A DNA stretch of 64,000 nt from Hormiphora californensis (GCA_020137815.1 CM035358.1:6050466-6114465); one strand, 5' to 3'. Numbered from the stretch's first letter, positions 31,288-43,592 are shown. Translations and numbers: made by a program. The notes: generated by a model from the sequence alone, not told the origin.

Positions 31288-34200
31288 GTAGCTCGTGCTC
31301 TCTCGTCTCTCTTCTAGTCTCCGCTCGCTAGGCATCCTACGTATCTGTCGCTATTACATAGCTGCGTAGTAAAGGAAAGAGAGATAGAGATGATAGAAAA
31401 TCTAAATGAATGGCAGTAGAGATCGACACCCTCATTATTACATTCGTTATAGAAGACACGTCCTAATTGGTTAACGAACTTTCTTGTGATCTTTTTCTAT
31501 TTTAAATTATACCGTTCTAACTTTTTTTACTATTCTCGGATTCACTTCCCCCCCCCCCCCCCTAATCGTTCTGCATCTTTCTTGTGGCTCACCGTGCATA
31601 ATCACCACGTAATTTGTCCTCCAATTTGTAGTATCCCCAGTGGAGGGAGAGAAGAAGAGTCCCCCACTCTTTAACTATCTCCCTGTCTCTCACCCTCTCC
31701 CTGCTTCTCCCTGTCTCTGATCTCTCTTGTTACTACAACTACGCATTGTACCCATCCTTTATTCTTGTACTCTTGTACTTGATCTTGGGTGCAAGTGAAT
31801 TATTCTAATTTCTTTGGTTCCCTGATATACATTAGGTATACATGTACATTATACATGTACATTATACATGTACATTATAACATGTTCCCTGATACACATT
31901 ATACAATATACATTATACATGTACATGATATACATTATACATGTACATGATAACATAAAAACATTTCTCACTGAGATGGTAACACAAACATGCATTAGAT
32001 AACTTCTGATTTTCTACTGACCACCATATCAATACACCTCCCCCTCCACAGTGGGTAACGATGGTCGTTTAGGGAAAAAAATCGATTTCGCTGCAAATTT
32101 GCTACCCAATAGAGAATTATTAGGTCTAGCCAGTACAAAAAACCGCATCAAAAAATATTAAGATATGCCTATGTTATGAATAAAACAATATGCGCAAACT
32201 TAAATTCTGGCAATCAAATCAATTTTGGCAGTCAAATTTATCAATTTTCAGATTATTTTTCTTACATTATATGTTTGTTATCTCTGAAAAACTAGATGTT
32301 TACCATACTCATCATAATTTTGTCTTTTCAATGCTTTTTAGTATGTGGTAATTGGATTTTCCGTTCAAGGGCGGTGAACATTTCTGTGTGCATAGTAAAA
32401 TTACCCTATCTTTACGAAAATAAGAGTAAAAATAGTAAAAATAGTTAGTTTGGGCGTCATTAGGCGGAAAATTCAATGGTTACACGTGTAAATATAGACC
32501 CTTCCGAGTATCCTACAACAAAAATTATTTACCGCTATTCACCGCTACACTGCATTATTAATAAAACAAATGTTTCAGTTTTAATAAAAACTGGATGCAC
32601 AACAGCTAGAAATACAATTAATTTAGGGGATTTTGTACTTTCTAAGGATCACTAGACAGTTTTATGGTTTAAATGTCTATTTAAGATCAAACATTTATAC
32701 TAAAGTTTCCCGAGTTTCCTTTTTGAAATAAAAAGACAATTTTTGGAATTTTCTATTAAAACACAAGGATTGTTTCTATTCCAGATATTCTAAACAGGTC
32801 AATTTCACAGTGCATTTTCCCTTATTTACTAAACGACCATCAAGCGGCATATTTACCCACTGTGCCCTCTTCCTAATCATCCTCCCCCTCTTCCTAATCA
32901 TCCTCCCCCTCTTCCTAATCATCCTCCCTCCTTTCCTAATCATCCTCCCTCCTTCCCTAGACTGGTAACAATATGACGGGGATCGTTAGTTCAGTGGTTG
33001 GAAGTCCTGACAGTGATGGCAATGATCCACATCGGTCCCTCTTCACCCTTGGTAAGTCGAGTCATGGAGTTCTATAGTCATTGAATCATTCATTAACTAA
33101 GTCTTTTTAAAGAGACTTTTAATTACTTGAATAAGTAAAGTAGTCTTGAGTTTAAAGTATGTTTTGTTGAACAAACAGTTGTAGATGACGGATGGAAAGT
33201 TACAAATGCATATAACTTGTGACCGCTCTTGTGGTATATGTAATAGCCGCTTATGTCGGTTTTACATTGCTCTCTACTACATGTCTAAGGTCATTTTGTC
33301 TGGTGTGACCAGACACGGGTCCAGCTCCCTCCTCACAGGCTCTATAATCTCCCATTCTCTCTCCAGAGCTACATACATAGTTTGTCATTCTCTCTCCCTG
33401 ATTCTACTCACAATAACCCATTCTCTCCAGCTCTACTATCTCCCACCCCCTTATTATCGGAGCCAGGAAGAAGGCCATTGTCACAATCGGGGAGGCCGGA
33501 GGGAGATCCTGTGGTTTTCTATCCTTCTATCCTTCTATCTTTCTCTCTCTCGCTCTCTCTCTCTCTAACTTTTCACTGGTTAGCATTCTTTTTACTGTAC
33601 CCTATCTTTAACACCATTCGTCTCACTGTGAGGGGAGATAGAGATCGCTCTAAAGAGGGACCTATCTGCTTGCTTCCTTCCTCTGCATCTCATTTAAAGC
33701 TGTGTTTACCTTCACAACCCTCTGCTCTCCGTGTTATACTCACTTTATCTCCTGATCCTTGACAACACAGCTCCTAATACTCTGCCCTCCCAAACCTGAC
33801 CCTCACTTGTTGTGTTTGCTGTCATGCCTCCCGGGGGTGTATCTGTTGATGTCGGTACAGAAGGTGAGTAGTGTGTGGGGGTGTATCTGTTGATGTCGGT
33901 ACAGAAGGTGGGTAGTGTGTGGGGGTGATAAAGTATCTGTTGATGTCGGTACAGAAGGTGGGTAGTGTGTGTGGGGGTGTATCTGTTGATGTCGGTACAG
34001 AAGGTGGGTAGTGTGTGGGGGTGGTAAAGTATCTGTTGATGTCGGTACAGAAGGTGAGTAGTGTGTGGGGGGGTGGTAAAGTATCTGTTGATGTCGGTAC
34101 AGAAGGTGGGTAGTGTGTGTGGGGGTGTATCTGTTGATGTCGGTACAGAAGGTGGGTAGTGTGTGGGGGTGGTAAAGTATCTGTTGATGTCGGTACAGAA

Positions 34201-36422
34201 GGTGAGTAGTGTGTGGGGGGGGTGGTAAAGTATCTGTTGATGTCGGTACAGAAGGTGAGTAGTGTGTGGGGGTGGTAAAGTATCTGTTGATGTCGGTACA
34301 GAAGGTGAGTAGTGTGTGGGGGGGTGGTAAAGTATCTGTTGATGTCGGTACAGAAGGTGAGTAGTGTGTGTGGGGGTAGTAAAGTATCTGTTGATGTCGG
34401 TACAGAAGGTGAGTAGTGTGTGTGGGGGTGGTAAAGTATCTGTTGATGTCGGTACAGAAGGTGAGTAGTGTGTGTGGGGGTGGTAAAGTATCTGTTGATG
34501 TCGGTACAGAAGGTGAGTAGTGTGTGTGGGGGTGGTAAAGTATCTGTTGATGTCGGTACAGAAGGTGAGTAGTGTGTGTGGGGGTGGTAAAGTATCTGTT
34601 GATGTCGGTACAGAAGGTGAAGTAGTGTGTGTGGGGGTGGTAAAGTATCTGTTGATGTCGGTACAGAAGGTGAGTAGTGTGTGTGGGGGTGGTAAAGTAT
34701 CTGTTGATGTCGGTACAGAAGGTGAGTAGTGTGTGTGGGGGTGGTAAAGTATCTGTTGATGTCGGTACAGAAGGTGAGTAGTGTGTGTGGGGGTGGTAAA
34801 GTATCTGTTGATGTCGGTACAGAAGGTGAATAGTGTGTGTGGGGGTGGTAAAGTATCTGTTGATGTCGGTACAGAAGGTGAGTAGTGTGTGTGGGGGTGG
34901 TAAAGTATCTGTTGATGTCGGTACAGAAGGTGAGTAGTGTGTGTGGGGGTGGTAAAGTATCTGTTGATGTCGGTACAGAAGGTGAGTAGTGTGTGTGGGG
35001 GTGGTAAAGTATCTGTTGATGTCGGTACAGAAGGTGAATAGTGTGTGTGGGGGTGGTAAAGTATCTGTTGATGTCGGTACAGAAGGTGAATAGTGTGTGG
35101 GAGTCCTAGTTAGTGGTAGTGTGAGAGTTATAGTACCTCAATACCTCAATACCTCAATGTTCCCTGCTTGTTGTACGCCCACTTCACCAGTCCCAGTATT
35201 ACCTTGTTGGTGCTAGGTTTCTTGTCAGTAGATCAAAAAAGATCAGGTTATGCAGTACTGTGCATATTTACTAAACAGACAGAGAAATGTTTACTATTTT
35301 ACAGTTTTCTAACAGAAAACAAAGTAAAAATTATCAATTATACCCGGATTATCACACATCTCTCCTCAGGTGTTCTCATTGGTTTCTGCGTGTTTGCTGT
35401 CCTCGCCTTCTCCATGACAGTTGTCTGTTGGGTCAGGTATGTCGAATTTTATTATTGGGTTAATATATGAGTTAATGTGCTATGATATCCCCCCTCTCCC
35501 CCCTCCCGCGAGTTAAAAACAGGTGTTATTTAGATCTTCCCCGGTCTATTTAATATTTAGCCCCGCCCTCTTAGCAGTGCTGTTATATACTCACTGGGAG
35601 ACAGTTTGAACAATACGAGGTTATTAGCTTAGACGACCCCTTAGTGCCCCATATATTGTACCCCATCCCCATAATAAACCTGAACAGACATTGATAGATG
35701 TGTGACAACAACAACTGACCCCCCCCCCCCCCCCCCCCCTGACGGACAACTACTGTATAGGGCGTCCTCTCTTTTCTTCTGTCATCATTCTTTGTTTAAA
35801 CAGTTCACGTGGGGTACGGGTACACAATACAAATTACACAACAAAGTCGTGTAGGTTGGTACACACACAATATCTTCTTTTGAGTAGTGGTTAAATGTAA
35901 ACGAACATACAAATAAAATGAAACCCCCCACACACGATCTAAATAAGTCACATCAGCAAATGATTTGTTTTCATTTCTAAGTACCTCGTAATTGAAATGG
36001 AACCCAACGAGTAATGAGAACGTGTCGTCCGTTTGAACAATTCCCATCCCGAGTCGTGTCTGGTCTGCGATGATGTGGTGACTCGGTGTAACGCGCGGGT
36101 GATGATTCAGTGAGAAAGTTGCGCGGTGTTCCTCTGTGATGCCGCGCGCACGTGCAAATGTGATCAAGAGCCGGAGCTCTGACAAGCGTCAAAGGAATGA
36201 TGTTACTCCCTTTTTGTCCAAACTAAAGGCTGAATCACTGTATGGTTAATATCAATCAGGTTCCTGAGAACAGTATTGAACGACTACAAAGTGTATGCCA
36301 GTAGAATAAGATGTTATGGGGGAGTGTGTGGGCCTATAACCTCGACTCTGAGGGGGAAGGGAGGTAGCAGGTGTTTGGCTACACATCTCTGTAAATGGTC
36401 GGGCTAATAGCGTGGGGGAACT

Positions 36423-36480
<58 letters not shown>

Positions 36481-39400
36481 GAGAGAGGAGAGACGAGAGA
36501 CGAGGGTGGGGAGAGAGAGAGGGGGGGGGGGGTTTGGTAAGAGACACACCGTGATGACACTAACAGCACATGCATGCATGTCTAACAACGGGTATTTGAC
36601 ATTGAGCTCGATCAAATCTACCTCAATATGGCGGAGCTTCTAATAGTACTCTTATACCAGTCGGGAGATCTTTCCAGCATCACCTGTGCATATGATTATC
36701 AGCCACCCCCCCCCCCCCCCTCTACTAAGAGCCCCTTCCTCTAATTCTCTATACAATTTGGTCACTGCAGTGGTCACGTGCTCCTCTTGTTATACATATC
36801 ACGTGATATTTAATCACTCTGCAAGATGGGGGCGAGAAAGGGGCGAGATGTGTCGTTAGTGCAGTACCACATGATTTCCTCTTCCCCATCCCATTCTATA
36901 TTGCAATTGGTTGCGAGGTCCCCTTCCCCTAGCTATTGCTGCTGTGCCATTTCACGAGCTGTTTTACTGGGCTAAAAATAAAATCAGATTCTATATGCTT
37001 CTCGCTCCCTATTTTACATTTTGATTGGTTATTTAGATGTTGCCCTTCCCTTGGTCAAAACTTCTTCCCCTTTCCTATTTGAGTCCATGCCCCTGTGACG
37101 TACCCGCGTTACTCCGGTTTCCGTTTAACCCTTTTTCTTCCCCTCCCCCTGTTGGTAATGGCAAATTGAGTTCTCCTGATACCACTATACAGTAGCTGGA
37201 GCTTCTATTCCGTTCATAGTTCTTCGATCCGTCAGTCGTCACGCTGCATATCCTAATGTGTTGTTAAAGACACTCTGTTAATCACTCCATTACCATACCA
37301 TTCACTATGATCTACTTATCGCTCTGTTAAGTATACCAATTGCAGTAATATGTGTATTGAAGATAAAGGGGGGAAAAAGGGGGAAATTAAAAAGGGTCCC
37401 CCAGAACGTCAAAGGGAAAAAAAATGGGGGGGAAAAAAAAAACCCCAAAAGGGGGGGGGGAAAACCCAAAAGGGGAACCCCGGGGGGGCGCACAACCCGG
37501 GCCCCCCAAAAAGGGGAAAAACGGGAAAAAAAAAAAGGGGAGGGGGGGGGCCAAAAAAAGGGACGAAAAAGGGCAAAAAAGGAGAAAAATTTTTAAAAAA
37601 AAAAGGAAAAAGGGGGAAAGGGGGGAAAAAGGGGAAAAAGGGAGAAAAAAAAGAAAAAAGAGGGGGGAAATTAAGAATGGGGGGGGGAATAAATTTGGGG
37701 AAAGAAAAAATTTACCCCCCCCAAAAAAAACCCCCCCTTTTTCCCCTTTTCCCCGGGGGACTTTTAAAATTTTCAAAAAAATTTTTTTGTTTTTGGGGTT
37801 ATGCCGGGGGAAAAAGGGGGGGGGCGGGTTTGGGGAAAAATTTTATATTTTCCCCCCTCCTTTTGCGGCTTTTTCCCAAATCGGGAAACCCCCCTTTTTC
37901 AAATGCATACTAAAATCCTCAGAGAGACAGACTCTAAAACCCCGGTTACTTTCCCTCAGTCACCCACTAACCCCTGCTATCTTCCCTCAGTCACCCACTA
38001 ACCCCTGCTATCTTCCCTCAGTCACCCACTAACCCCTGCTATCTTCCCTCAGTCACCCACTAACCCCTGCTATCTTCCCTCAGTCACCCACTAACCCCTG
38101 CTATCTTCCCTCAGTCACCCACTAACCCCTGCTATCTTCCCTCAGTCACCCACTAACCTCTGGCCCTGCTATCTTCCCTCAGCCACCCACTAACCTCTGC
38201 TATCTTCCCTCAGTCACCCACTAACCCCTGCTATCTTCCCTCAGTCACCCACTAACCCCTGCTATCTTCCCTCAGTCACCCACTAACCCCCGCTATCTTC
38301 CCTCAGTCACCCACTAACCCCTGCTATCTTCCCTCAGTCACCCACTAACCCCAACTACCCTCAGAGTGTTCTCACAACCCAAGAAACCGAAGGATCAACA
38401 GGGATTTAAAACCAAAGACACGGAAAGATTGGACTCTCAGAACATGAGGGATGTCCAACTGACAGAGTACGAAAAACGGAAACGACAAATGAAGGAACTT
38501 GATAGGTACATGATAGAGATTTTTAGTTGAACTTGAGATTCTTACATTTTACACCTAAAATTACACATGTGTAATTGGGAGATAATTATAATTATCTCCC
38601 AATTATAACACAGGCCACCATCTCATCCAGCTGTACTGAGCCCACCTCACTCCACCAACATCAACCCCACATGCCCCTCATTCCCCCTCCCAGTACTAAC
38701 CCCCCCCCCCAATACTAACTCCTTGTCCTATTTCAGTCAGGACAGCCCCGCCCGACAACAAGACATGCCCCCTCCCTCAGTACTAACTCCCTATACCCCT
38801 CTCCCCTCCTCTAACACTAACCCCACATCCCCTCCTCAGTCAGGACAGCCCCGCCCGACAACAAGACATGCCCCCTCCCTCAGTGCTAACTCCCTATACC
38901 CCTCTCCCCTCCTCTAACACTAACCCCACATCCCCTCCTCAGTCAGGACAGCCCAGCCCGACAACAAGACATGCCCCCTCCCTCAGTACTAACCCCCTAT
39001 ACCCCTCTCCCCTCCTCTAACACTAACCCCACATCCCCTCCTCAGTCAGGACAGCCCCGCCCGACAACAAGACATGCCCCCTCCCTCATTCCCCCCCCCC
39101 CCCAATACTAACTCCCCCTCCCTCCCAGTCAGGACAGCCCCGCCCGACAACAAGACATGCCCCCTCCCCCCCAATACTAACACCCCCTCCCTTCCCTCCC
39201 AGCCAGGACAGCCCAGCCCGACAACAAGACATGCCCCCTCCCTCAGTACTAACCCCCTATACCCCTCTCCCCTCCTCTAACCCCACATCCCCTCCTCAGT
39301 CAGGACAGCCCCGCCCGACAACAAGACATGCCCGAAAGTGAGGATGAGGACGAGAACGATGAAATAACTGCCGTCCAATCACAGCCACCCACCGACGAGG

Positions 39401-39492
39401 AGACAATTGTGAACCCGAACTTTATTCACCATTATCAGTTTGCCGCGGTGCCCAGCATGCATTCATCCACAACCAGTTCACGATCAGGGTAA
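30600..39492 (+). CDS. unrecognised single-pass membrane protein, last five exons (5' end not found)
   Basis: Exons: 30600-30718, 32961-33051, 35370-35436, 38365-38505, 39300-39492. Splice phases agree through every junction. The product has a presumed extracellular part rich in His/Asn with possible N-glycosylation sites (NNT, NGT, NMT), then a membrane helix (GVLIGFCVFAVLAFSMTVVC) and a basic stop-transfer (VFSQPKKPKD). The cytoplasmic tail of about 105 residues contains an acidic run (ESEDEDENDE) and ends SSTTSSRSG at TAA 39490-39492. A donor-like GG|GTAATA overlaps the stop, so a further 3' exon is possible. The first exon starts mid-codon, so an upstream exon with a signal peptide is expected but not identified. 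I recognise no family. Three of its introns contain splice-site minisatellites. Confidence 0.62.
31164..31290. repeat. (CT)n microsatellite with degraded flanks
   Basis: A CT run interrupted by TCCTC, surrounded (31060-31340) by CT/AG-rich irregular sequence. It lies in an intron of the membrane-protein gene. Confidence 0.9.
32047..32864. mobile_element. non-autonomous DNA transposon, 818 bp
   Basis: The ends match in inverted order: CACAGTGGGTAA with GATGGTCGTTTAG just inside at the left, and CTAAACGACCATC with TTTACCCACTGTG at the right. CCCTC flanks both sides (32042-32046 and 32865-32869). The interior is AT-rich without a coding frame. Confidence 0.75.
33835..35098 (+). repeat. about 25 copies of a 51-bp unit carrying a consensus 5' splice site
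   Basis: Each unit holds TGTTGATGTCGGTACAGAAG followed by GTGAGTAGTGTGTG, so AAG|GTGAGT is repeated about 25 times. A few units have GTGGGT or GTGAAT instead. The array lies in the intron 33052-35369 of the membrane-protein gene. TACAG|AAG could also act as an acceptor, which would define a 3-nt microexon, but neighbouring exons join correctly without it. Confidence 0.93.
35713..35739. repeat. poly(C) tract
   Basis: A run of about 20 C within the intron 35437-38364. Similar C runs occur near 36708 and 13658. Confidence 0.85.
36425..36474. repeat. (GA)n microsatellite
   Basis: About 50 bp of GA in the intron of the membrane-protein gene. Confidence 0.95.
37363..37905. other. homopolymer-swollen, probably unreliable consensus
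   Basis: The sequence is almost wholly runs of G, A, C and T of 3-10 bases, unlike the flanks. ORFs of 125-200 aa made of K/G or F/P arise in several frames on both strands. This is the pattern of an error-prone unpolished read rather than biology. It abuts the 38-kb minisatellite. Confidence 0.7.
37940..38364 (+). repeat. 31-bp minisatellite built on the 3' splice site of exon 38365-38505
   Basis: About 13 copies of a 31-bp unit containing TGCTATCTTCCCTCAG and TCACCCACTAACCCC. Each carries a good acceptor (CTTCCCTCAG). The real acceptor, CTACCCTCAG at 38364, is the last member of the series. Confidence 0.9.
38725..39340 (+). repeat. array of the 3' splice site and exon head of the last membrane-protein exon
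   Basis: Six or seven copies of CCTCAG|TCAGGACAGCCC followed by CGACAACAAGACATGCCC, with C/T-rich spacers of varied length. The final copy at 39300 is continuous with the acidic coding exon. The first copy, after TTTCAG at about 38736, opens a frame that stops after about 60 codons. Confidence 0.9.
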
Positions 39493-39596
39493 TACTCGTT
39501 GAGTAAGGGGCGGTAAGGGTAATATACTGTCATTGCGCTGACCCTTTCCTGTGCTCTTAATCTCTCTATAAGCGAGGCTGCGAGGATAGTGGTCAG

Positions 39597-39705
39597 CAGG
39601 AACCGACCGAATCAGGAAATACTGGTCCCTGGTTGGCTGATAACTAGTCACGTGACCTAAATAACGAGTTCTGATTGGTTGTTTACTTGTTTCGGTCGGT
39701 TCCTG
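39597..39705 (+). mobile_element. 109-bp hAT-like MITE with 8-bp target duplication
   Basis: Same family and length as 27748-27856. The ends are CAGGAACCGACCGA and GGTCGGTTCCTG. The flanks are perfect 8-bp repeats GTGGTCAG (39589-39596 and 39706-39713). Confidence 0.93.
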
Positions 39706-40709
39706 GTGGTCAGGCATCAGAATTACAGGGTACACTTTCTCACTGCTACCTATAATATTGGACTAGTTACTCATCCAATATATATTGGACAATATTTGAA
39801 ATGCTATTTGTCTTCAAAAACAAGTGGACCATGTTTCTTTCGGGTTTGTAAATGAATGGAAAATCTTGTGGGCAGGGATTGAACTAAATTTCAGCTTATA
39901 CTGAAATTAGTTTTAGTTCGTTTAATGGCTAGTCCCATCTGAAAATCAGTATGGACAGGTTTTCAGTGGAGTCTGAGACAAATAGACAGACATATATTGA
40001 CAGACTGACGTCTGACAGAGACAGTAAGACAGAGATTGAGAAAGATCACAGACAGAGACAGAGAAAGAGACAGAGACAGAGACATAGACAGAGAAGGAGA
40101 CAGAGACAGAGACAGAGACAGAGAAGGAGACAGAGACAATTGAGAGTGAATCAGAGATTGAATCAGGCTGATTCAATCAGATTCAGAGAGAGAGATTTAA
40201 ATTAATTATAATTTGAGAGAGATAATTGAAACTGATTTCAAAAGAGTTTTGCAAGTGTAGTTTTTTAAATCAAAATCCCAATCTGCATGTTAATTCGCCC
40301 ATCATCAATGTTCACAATTGGGTACAAAATTATGTAAATAGAAAGTTGTATAAGACAAAATATCGAGCATATTTCAGATGGTTAAAATTATTTTTAGTTT
40401 TTCAGCTCACCCATTATTTTAATTAGGTCAAATTCTACACCAATCACAAATAGTATATACAATCACCCATTATGATTATCTAGCCAGCAGTCTGAGATTA
40501 TTATTTTAATCAGATTTTTGGGAGCTTTAGTGTTTGTGTCTAGTGTTTCAGATTCTGGAATGTGTACGTGATCACCTTGTGTCTTTGGTAACGAAATAAC
40601 CCATCCCTTGCCAGCGCGCGAAGGGGTTATTTCGTAACCAACTCGTGTCTTTGAGTTTGCATTTGGTTCTAGTTGCATTTGATTCTGTGTAATGTGATTC
40701 TGCGTGTGA

Positions 40710-42033
40710 CACGGCGTGCCTGGTGAAATTTTAACACGACCTAGCATGCGACGGGAAACCACCACTTGTACGTGGTAGCTGAGGGTCTACAGAATGGCGC
40801 TACGGTGCGGGATAAAAAAATCCATTCCCTAAAATCTTTTTTTTTACTTTTATTTGATTTGGGTCAAAATTGGCTATATTAAACGTGGTCCCGAAAAATC
40901 CATAATGACTTAGCACACGAAATATGTCACCCCTACCTATTTTTGCACGTAGAATCGATTGCCGTTGAAGTCGAATCTCTAAAATGACTGTAAAATGGTC
41001 AAAAGTTGATTTTTTACCATTTTTTGGAGGTTTTTGGCCCCTAAACCAATGAAAACGTTGAGATATGAATTTGAAACTAGTGCCAATCGTTAAAATGGTC
41101 ATTTTTCTACCAAGAACCAAGTTTTCGTGTATATCCGATTTATGGTTAGATTTGGGCAAATTGTTGAAATCTGCCAACTAGGAGAACCGTACCTTGATTT
41201 TTTCTTTTTTTATATTTTGGCATTTTTGACAAACTTCTGATTGAAATGGCCAGTCGGGACCATGCTTAAGTTGTTTATGGGATAATTTTTGACTAAAATC
41301 CAAGATTTCATACCAATCCAATAACAGATCGTTGATTTATAGAAAATTTAAGTAGGCAAGACGGTCAAAATAACAACTTTTTTTTGCTTATTTTGACCGT
41401 TTTGCCTACCTAAATTTTCTATAAATCAACGATCTGTTATTGGATTTTAGTCAAAAATTATCCCATAAACAACTTAAGCATAGTCCCGACTGGCCATTTC
41501 AATCAGAAGTTTGTCAAAAATGCCAAAATATAAAAAAAGAAAAAATCAAGGTACGGTTCTCCTAGTTGGCAGATTTCAACAATTTGCCCAAATCTAATCA
41601 TAAATCGGATATACACGAAAACTTGGTTCTTGGTAGAAAAATGACCATTTTAACGATTGGCACTAGTTTCAAATTCATATCTCAACGTTTTCATTGGTTT
41701 AGGGGCCAAAAACCTCCAAAAAATGGTAAAAAATCAACTTTTGACCATTTTACAGTCATTTTAGAGATTCGACTTCAACGGCAATCGATTCTACGTGCAA
41801 AAATAGGTAGGGGTGACATATTTCGTGTGCTAAGTCATTATGGATTTTTCGGGACCACGTTTAATATAGCCAATTTTGACCCAAATCAAATAAAAGTAAA
41901 AAAAAAGATTTTAGGGAATGGATTTTTTTATCCCGCACCGTAGCGCCATTCTGTAGACCCTCAGCTACCACGTACAAGTGGTGGTTTCCCGTCGCATGCT
42001 AGGTCGTGTTAAAATTTCACCAGGCACGCCGTG
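40710..42033. mobile_element. 1.3-kb near-perfect palindrome
   Basis: Arms of about 650 bp run from CACGGCGTGCCTGG (40710) to CCAGGCACGCCGTG (ending 42033). They meet at a loop of about 15 bases near 41375. The arms are so alike that an identical 125-residue frame reads outward-in on both (40800-41177 - and 41566-41943 +). No target duplication is clear. Confidence 0.93.
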
Positions 42034-43273
42034 GTGAGAGTGTGATATACTGATTATGTAGAAGATATTTTTTTGAAAACTGTGTGATTGTCTTTCCAGC
42101 CTTGAGGGGTTCGCGAAAAATCGCGCGCGAAAAAAGAGGGCGCGACGTGCCCAATTTCCAGCCCCTTTTGAGAAGAAAATGATGTATTTTTGATTTTGTT
42201 GATACCAAGGAAAAGCTTCAAGTTGACTGTATGGCGGTGCCCATGCTCCAATTTGATTCTCAAATGGGGTCAGGTGGGTCGGCGGCGCCAGACAGCAAAT
42301 CGAGCCATGTCAATTGGGCACGTAGTGTAGGGGTGGCTGCGTCACCAAGCACGTAGCGGCCCCTCTGTAGAACTAGAACAGAGGGGGGGGGGGCGACGTG
42401 CCCACCGCCCCTCTGTGTTCGCGCTGCAGCCGCTGCTACCACCCCAGAGATGTTTGTTGAGTAACACTCTTCCCCCTTACTCAACAAAGAGATGTAATGT
42501 GAGGGCCCTGCTAAAGAATATCAGCTAGACTCTGTATCTGTTATGGAAGTAGGGCGAGACTGATCACAAATACACGTGCCGAATTGGCACTTTTGCACGT
42601 TTACCTGCTATTAAATCGCGCTACCCTTGGTGCAGCTGTTGAAGCCTTTCCTTCCCAGTTGTTTCTCAACAACTTCCCAGTAGTACAAAGATTTAAACAG
42701 CGAGATTTTAAAACTGATAACTTATGAAAGAGGGAAATGATACAGTAATAATTCTCTATCAATATTCACAATTCACATTATATGTGACAGCTGTCAGAGC
42801 ATTGGGCTGACAGTGTGACAGTGAAGAGACGTGGGGGATCAGTAATTAATGGAGGTCATATTATGTCATGGTGTGTCTCACTCTCAAAATATGTTGGATC
42901 GGAGTTGTCAAAAAATAACAATAAAACATCGCACTCACTACATGACATTTCTTTGGCATACAAATACATGGTAAGGGCAAGAACATAATATTATATCAAG
43001 TTTATATTCTGCGAATTGTGCCAAAACTGAAAATACAGTTGGTGAAATATGTGTGTGAAATATAAAAAACCCTCGGGTGATGGCTAGCTCGACCCTCTTT
43101 TCGTGAGCTGTAACTGTATGGCGGCGCCCTCAGATGGGTCGCGGCGCCAGACAGAGCTGTAAAGGAGGGTTAGAACATAACAACCTCGGGTGATGCAGAT
43201 GGCTCTCAAATATCGTAAGACAGGACAATATACAATATCAGATAAACCGATCGATTAGGAGCTCATATTCTGT

Positions 43274-43366
43274 CAGCGCGATGCCCTGTCTGGCGGCACC
43301 AGACCCCGATTTGAGCTTGAGATGCAGTATGCTGAGCGTTCAAATGGGGTCCGCGGCGCCAGACAG
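43274..43366. repeat. GC-rich short foldback, with relatives at 42231-42290 and 43112-43153
   Basis: CCTGTCTGGCGGC at the left and GGCGCCAGACAGG at the right form an inverted repeat around an AT-rich middle. The same GGCGCCAGACAG end, preceded by GGGTC, occurs at the two other sites. Confidence 0.7.
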
Positions 43367-43592
43367 GCGATGCCTGACCTCTCTCTAATTCGCTGATCCT
43401 GACAGAGCTCATTTGGTTTTGGCAGCAGAATTAAGATTGGACAATAAATCAGTTGACAGTTAGCTAGTAAAACAAATGTCCATCAAAATGTCTCTTTCGC
43501 TAGCTTCAAAGTGTCTTTTTCCATCGCTAGCTGTGTCTGCGTGGCATGGTCCATCACTAGGTTTGGGGTGACTAGTAGATCCCGTACATTGC

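Larger units (their letters stand above)
39706..43592. other. intergenic stretch between convergent genes; palindrome and GC-rich foldbacks
   Basis: The 3' ends of the + strand membrane protein and the - strand Ly6-like gene face each other here. The stretch holds a CAGAGA-rich tract (40020-40135), a 1.3-kb palindrome (40710-42033) and short GC-rich inverted repeats (42231-42290, 43112-43153, 43274-43366). I see no exon. Confidence 0.55.

Noticed and set aside
35805-36185. 126-aa minus-strand ORF with ordinary composition
   Set aside because: No family signature, promoter or splice evidence. It is antisense in an intron of the membrane-protein gene. It is the best of the unassigned ORFs and could be revisited with expression data.
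37350-38032. Lys/Gly-rich and Phe/Pro-rich ORFs up to 202 aa
   Set aside because: They arise from homopolymer-swollen, probably erroneous sequence.
40800-41943. Identical 125-aa ORFs in the two arms of the palindrome
   Set aside because: AT-rich sequence, no recognisable domain, and their identity follows from the inverted repeat itself. A transposon protein is possible but unsupported.
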